This document shows positions 59,527 through 64,000 of a stretch of 64,000 nucleotides of DNA, in pieces. Under the pieces are notes generated by a model. The model was not told the origin of the DNA and did no database searches. It saw only the letters and a list, made by a program, of their open reading frames with translations. Position 1 is the stretch's first letter. Each line of letters opens with the position of its first letter. Position numbers and translations under genes: made by a program. Origin of the DNA: Macrobrachium rosenbergii (Eukaryota; Arthropoda; Malacostraca; Decapoda; Palaemonidae); contig NC_089777.1 in NCBI RefSeq assembly GCF_040412425.1, forward strand, positions 30,929,037-30,993,036, in the 5' to 3' direction.

Positions 59527-62458
59527 TCAGTACTAAAACCTGGCAGACGAAATTAGAATTCCACATTAAAGCTAAATGATGGAGACATTGTCGCAGTATG
59601 AGGGCCACGTCCAGGGCTAAATGATGAGCATGTTTTGATTAGGAATGGGGGAAGATTAGGAATGGCAAGATTCGCTCCGCCGCTGTGAGGACCATGGCCC
59701 TCGGCTATGCGCGCGAGAGGTTGTTATGGCTTCGTTTCGAGAATGGCAGGTCGCATTTTTGGCATAATCGACTTCTCCTGCGGACTACTAGCCTACTACT
59801 ACTACTACCACCACCACCACCACCACCAGCTCGTTCGCCGAACGCTTGCTTATTTGCTTGTCAATAACGGTAATGGCTGCTCTGGCGGGGCATGATATCC
59901 ATAGTCGATTTATATAAACGAAGCGTTAATGGACGGACACGATGTAAGCGCTGCGTCAATTACAGAGTAGGATGTTTTGACAATTCCGAACGTCTTTGGA
60001 TATTTCCTGGTTGGCTCCATTCGTTCAGTTTTCGAGACGCACATGTCTGTCGATCAGTGCCTTTTAGTAGGGCTGATGCAGCCTATTTATTATTTTTGAA
60101 TAACCATGATATTTGTAAACTTATTTATATTTTCATATATAGGCTTTCTTCTACTGTGACGTTTACTGATCACAAGTAAACTTTAAACCTCAAGCGATAC
60201 TAATATGTTCTCCGTTGAAAACCAGCAGCAATTTCATACCTTTATTCCTTTTACTATGGATAGTTACTTACAATATCTTACTCATTAATTTGTTTTTGTT
60301 TAAATAAATATTACTATTTTTTCAATTTTATTCAAGAATTAGAATGTCCAGTAAGGAATTAAAATTATAAACGGATATTCTACACTAAGAGACTACTCCA
60401 TTAATATCTGCAGCGCTAGGTCTTCATCTGAACAAGTTTCCCCTCTGTCTGAGGCGATACCCCAATTTCAGCCTCTCCCCTCAGATCATTACACTTGTGG
60501 GACCCTCGCCGCCTCTCCCGGGGCATTCCTCGTTCTTTCGAAAAGAACAGCGGTGGCTGAGGCTGTTAACCTGTAGCAGGTTTCCCCTCAGTGCCCGAGG
60601 GGTCGCTAGGGGAGTGAGGGCAGGTCTCCCCTTCTCATTAACAGATAACAAGGGGAGCTGGATGTCAACGGGATCATAGGGCAGATGCGGATGCGTGGGA
60701 ACTTCCACCCCCCTGTTTTTTACCCCTCCCGCATCATTCCCCCTTCTTCCTCATCTGCGGAGAAATTCCGTGTGAAAATTTGCAATGGAAATGCCGCCTC
60801 TGTCGAGGAAGGAACGTTCTTCTGACCTCGCCACTTCGTTTTGCCTTATGATGTACATTTTTAAATGTTCAATGAGAATATACAGTAGGCATTAGCATTG
60901 TTGTTACTTACTGTGGTGCCAATATTACAGGTCACGCTGGTTAAGGAGGTCCTTGGTACCTTCCGGCATAGTCTGCCAATGAATGTTTCTACTGCTTGGC
61001 TGTGTTATGTTGTTTTACTTGGCCATTCATGTCAACCTCCGTATTTCATTTTATGCCGTCATTAGAGGACGACACGCTGATAGCACAACTACAGGCTTAC
61101 TTCTTCCTCTGTTCTTTCAATTTCATGACAAACTAGTGTGTTGGTTAATGCTGCAGGCAAAAACTTCCTGAAAATTGCAACTAATTAAAAATAAACTTAG
61201 TTTTTGCTCTCGCGAATAAAAATGAGCAAAGCTAAGTAAACCTCATCAAATTTGTTTCTTTTCCGAGTCTACATTTACAGATAAATTTTCAGTAAAATAA
61301 GCAAGTAAGCATTTAGACCCATATATCCAATATGCAGTGCTGTGAATCTTTAGCAGCAAAAGGTCTTTTATCCCAAATGGCAGTTATGTGATGCCACCTT
61401 AAAAGAAAATAACAAACGATTACCTGACTAAGGGTTCGTTGAGTCAGTTGCACAAAAATGCACACACGACTAAAGACTAAAGACTCCTATTCTGCACAAG
61501 CTACGATACTGACGAGAAAACACTGACAGACAATTATAAAATTTAAGAAGCACCTTATTTTGAAAACGTACATGGACCCGCCAGAGAGGGAATTATTCCT
61601 GAGGAGGGCTGTACATAAAACCAAACAAAGTGAAACTGACTGCGGACACAAGTACGGGGCAAAATCAGCAATTCCTTTTGAAGAGTCACTCAACTCGATC
61701 CCAAGCTTTGGTTAGCGTACATGGATTAGAAGAGCCTTTTGTGACATTCTCTGTCTACGATAAGCACAAAGGAGCAGACTTGTCTGCTTGAATAATATTG
61801 ATCCCTCAATCTCTTACAAGCCCAATTAGCAGTCTCCTTACTCATCTGGTTTGCGATTTTGCTCACTACAAATGCTGAAAGAGGTCTGACTCAATAAGTT
61901 CCTCAAACTGGTGTTAGGAATTATGAACAGAAAGCAGCACAACAATTGTTTATCCAATCAAGGCAATAAACCTTGATTCTGACTGACTTGAACAAGACAC
62001 AGGCGAATCACCGATCATGTCCTGACTCGAAGACATCTTATTTTTAAAAGACCAGGCACCAAAGATTTCTTTGGCCCCGTAAATGATCTTTACGAGAAAC
62101 CTATTTCATGTGCTACGTCAATACAACTTCTGTTTTTATTCACGATTTTGTAACACATGTACTACATGCTAATATTATTCAGGTCAGTGATCGCAATACA
62201 TTCCTATTTCTGACATACACAAGTGGCATGTAATGCTCTTTCGTGCAGTAATGAACATACAGCACAAGGTTTCGATAACCTTTGATGAGCATTAGCTTTT
62301 AAAAAACAACCTGTATTGCTTTTCACATCCAATAACCTCCTCCTTTCTGTACATCGTTACTGAATTTGACAAGATATCGATTTCATTCTTTAACAGCATT
62401 TCACATTGTGTCCCTCCTACCCTAGTTACATCATTTCTTTAGCAAACACATTTAAACC

Positions 62459-62459
<1 letters not shown>
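59525..62459. other. Intron 2, longest repeat-poor stretch
   Basis: Only a small (CTA)(CCA) run (59794-59829). 59640-60080 and 60480-60800 are GC-richer. I read these for an Iroquois homeodomain exon and found none. No other family was recognised. Confidence 0.45.

Positions 62460-62524
<65 letters not shown>
62460..62524. repeat. (TC)n microsatellite
   Basis: About 32 units. Confidence 0.97.
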
Positions 62525-62529
<5 letters not shown>

Positions 62530-62725
62530 CCACTTTCCTGTTTCCCCTCTTACGAGCTTCCCCTTAGTGGCAGCAAAAGGCTCCTTAATGGGAAACGCCT
62601 TTTCTACCTCATTAGGACGTAACAAGTGGGTGATAAATGGGAGGGATGGCAGAGATAATAAAGAAGAAAATCATTTTGATACAGAGATGCAACAGAAAAT
62701 CAATGAGCGATGAAAATCTTGATTA

Positions 62726-62744
62726 AAACAACAACAACAACAAC

Positions 62745-62813
<69 letters not shown>

Positions 62814-62837
62814 TAATAATAATATAATAATAATAAT
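62726..62837. repeat. (AAC)n-(AAT)n compound
   Basis: Six AAC units, then about 28 AAT units with two slips. Same AAC-to-AAT order as at 3646-3716. Confidence 0.95.
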
Positions 62838-62915
62838 TTGTGAAGTATCAATATATTGCATACCTCACAAATTTATATATACATAAAAATTTGTGAAGTA
62901 TGCCAATATATGACA

Positions 62916-62999
<84 letters not shown>
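62836..62999. repeat. Three-copy AATTTGTGAAGTAT unit before (TA)n
   Basis: The word occurs forward (about 62836), inverted (62859-62873) and forward (62888). It then runs into about 41 TA units (62916-62999). Confidence 0.85.
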
Positions 63000-63001
<2 letters not shown>

Positions 63002-64000
63002 AGTTATCTTGTCACCAGTGCCTATTTTATCATTAGGAACTATGTAAACGTGCACAAGGTAATATAAATTTTATGTTATCTATATATACGCAAAATTATG
63101 AACCGGTAAAATTGCAAACATTACAAGCCGACAGTGCGCTCTAAAAATAAGAAAAGGTAAGTAAAAATTTGCATTTTATGTTCACTGCGGTACTCTTAGG
63201 GTAACGTGATGGTCTTTCTCCTTACTTCCTACTTCTAGTTTTTGTAAGCTCATAGATCACTCACTCGCGTGTCAGGGGAGAGATCCTTTTCTTATTCTGC
63301 AAAATATCTGCCCAAGGTTACATTATATTAAATCGGAATTCATTCAGCTTTTCAGCATGATCACTGCACCGCATGTACGATGACAATAAAAGCCATCGGA
63401 CAAATATCTTGTCATATTTATTATACCATAAATCCTGTTCCATTCTACTTTTTCATGTGGCGATTGCAACACGTAAACGGATGACAAGGAATAAAAAAAA
63501 AGTGAGCTTTATAATGGCACTGAGACAGGGAATGGTGGGGGGTGGAAGGGGTGGGTAGAGGGTTCCTCCTAAAATCGAAATGAAACTAACGCGTCTATTG
63601 TAATCAAAAAAAAAAGGGAGAGAGAGAGAAAAAAATAAAAGTTATCTTTAAACACGAGTCATAAATATAGAGTTCGCTGGATTTACATCTAAGCATACGA
63701 GAACGACGATCTAATAACAGTAGTCTTGCCAACTTTCATTAATAGACGAGGTTTAATTACGGGCTAATTTTCTCGGTGATCCATTTTCCCAGCATTAAAG
63801 GTTCGTTTCGCTGGGAGAGGGAGGGAGGGGGAAGGGAAAGGGGGCGTAATAAGGCGAGAGGAGAACGGTGGATTGAAGGAGGGGGGATGTGGGGGGGGGA
63901 AGGGGACGGTCATGATAGTGGGAGTAGATGGTGTGTTCATTAGGCGTGCATTGGAGGGGAAATGCAAGATAGGGGGAGGGGAGATAGGTGTGGGTAGGAG
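63000..64000. other. Intron 2 unique DNA, G-rich end
   Basis: No exon recognised. 63525-63562 and 63813-63960 are G-rich on the + strand. Confidence 0.45.

Noticed and set aside
60480..60710. GC-richer block with ORFs on both strands as a possible exon
   Set aside because: Translated frames show no homeodomain or other family motif, and no matching splice-site pair was convincing.

Overview
This is animal genomic DNA, not bacterial. It has spliced coding exons with GT/AG borders, very long introns, almost no open reading frames beyond those created by simple repeats, and an extraordinary load of long microsatellites. By hand tally, dinucleotide and trinucleotide tracts (TA, TC/GA, CA, AAT/ATT, CCT) number about 75 and fill roughly a tenth of the window. 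That density, dominated by long uninterrupted dinucleotide arrays, is what is known from decapod crustaceans, especially penaeid shrimps. The organism call is an inference from repeat style plus an arthropod-like Iroquois protein; no species can be fixed by eye.

One gene can be recognised: an Iroquois-class (ara/caup/mirr, Irx) TALE homeobox gene on the + strand. A GC-rich, TATA-less promoter region with four CCAAT boxes (20070-20212) leads into a leader with overlapping upstream ORFs. Coding exon 1 is 20455-20505 (17 codons), intron 1 is 20506-39337 (18.8 kb), and coding exon 2 is 39338-39592 (85 codons). The open intron 2 then runs from 39593 off the right edge. Together the exons encode only the first 102 residues. 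No homeodomain exon was seen in the remaining 24.4 kb, so the DNA-binding part should lie beyond the window.

Layout: 1-20.0 kb is 5' flank, mostly microsatellites, unique AT-rich DNA, and a 69-bp satellite array at 14.75-16.0 kb. 20.0-20.5 kb is the promoter, leader and exon 1. 20.5-39.3 kb is intron 1, holding (TA)n clusters, a composite region of tRNA-derived SINE-like copies and a large foldback (32.5-33.65 kb), a 270-bp direct duplication (34.3 and 34.95 kb) and a 218-bp tandem repeat (37.05-37.6 kb). 39.34-39.59 kb is exon 2. 39.6-64 kb is intron 2, with further foldbacks (40.9, 45.85, 59.15 kb), minisatellites (50.2 and 57.4 kb), many TC/GA tracts and several G-rich stretches.

The recurring unusual pattern is that many (TA)n tracts sit inside duplicated or inverted flanking units (0.85, 10.9, 14.2, 18.4, 23.5-23.9, 32.5-33.0, 37.0-37.6 kb). 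This suggests microsatellites being spread and expanded as part of larger mobile or tandem units. No complete transposase or reverse transcriptase ORF, tRNA gene, rRNA gene or CRISPR array was seen.
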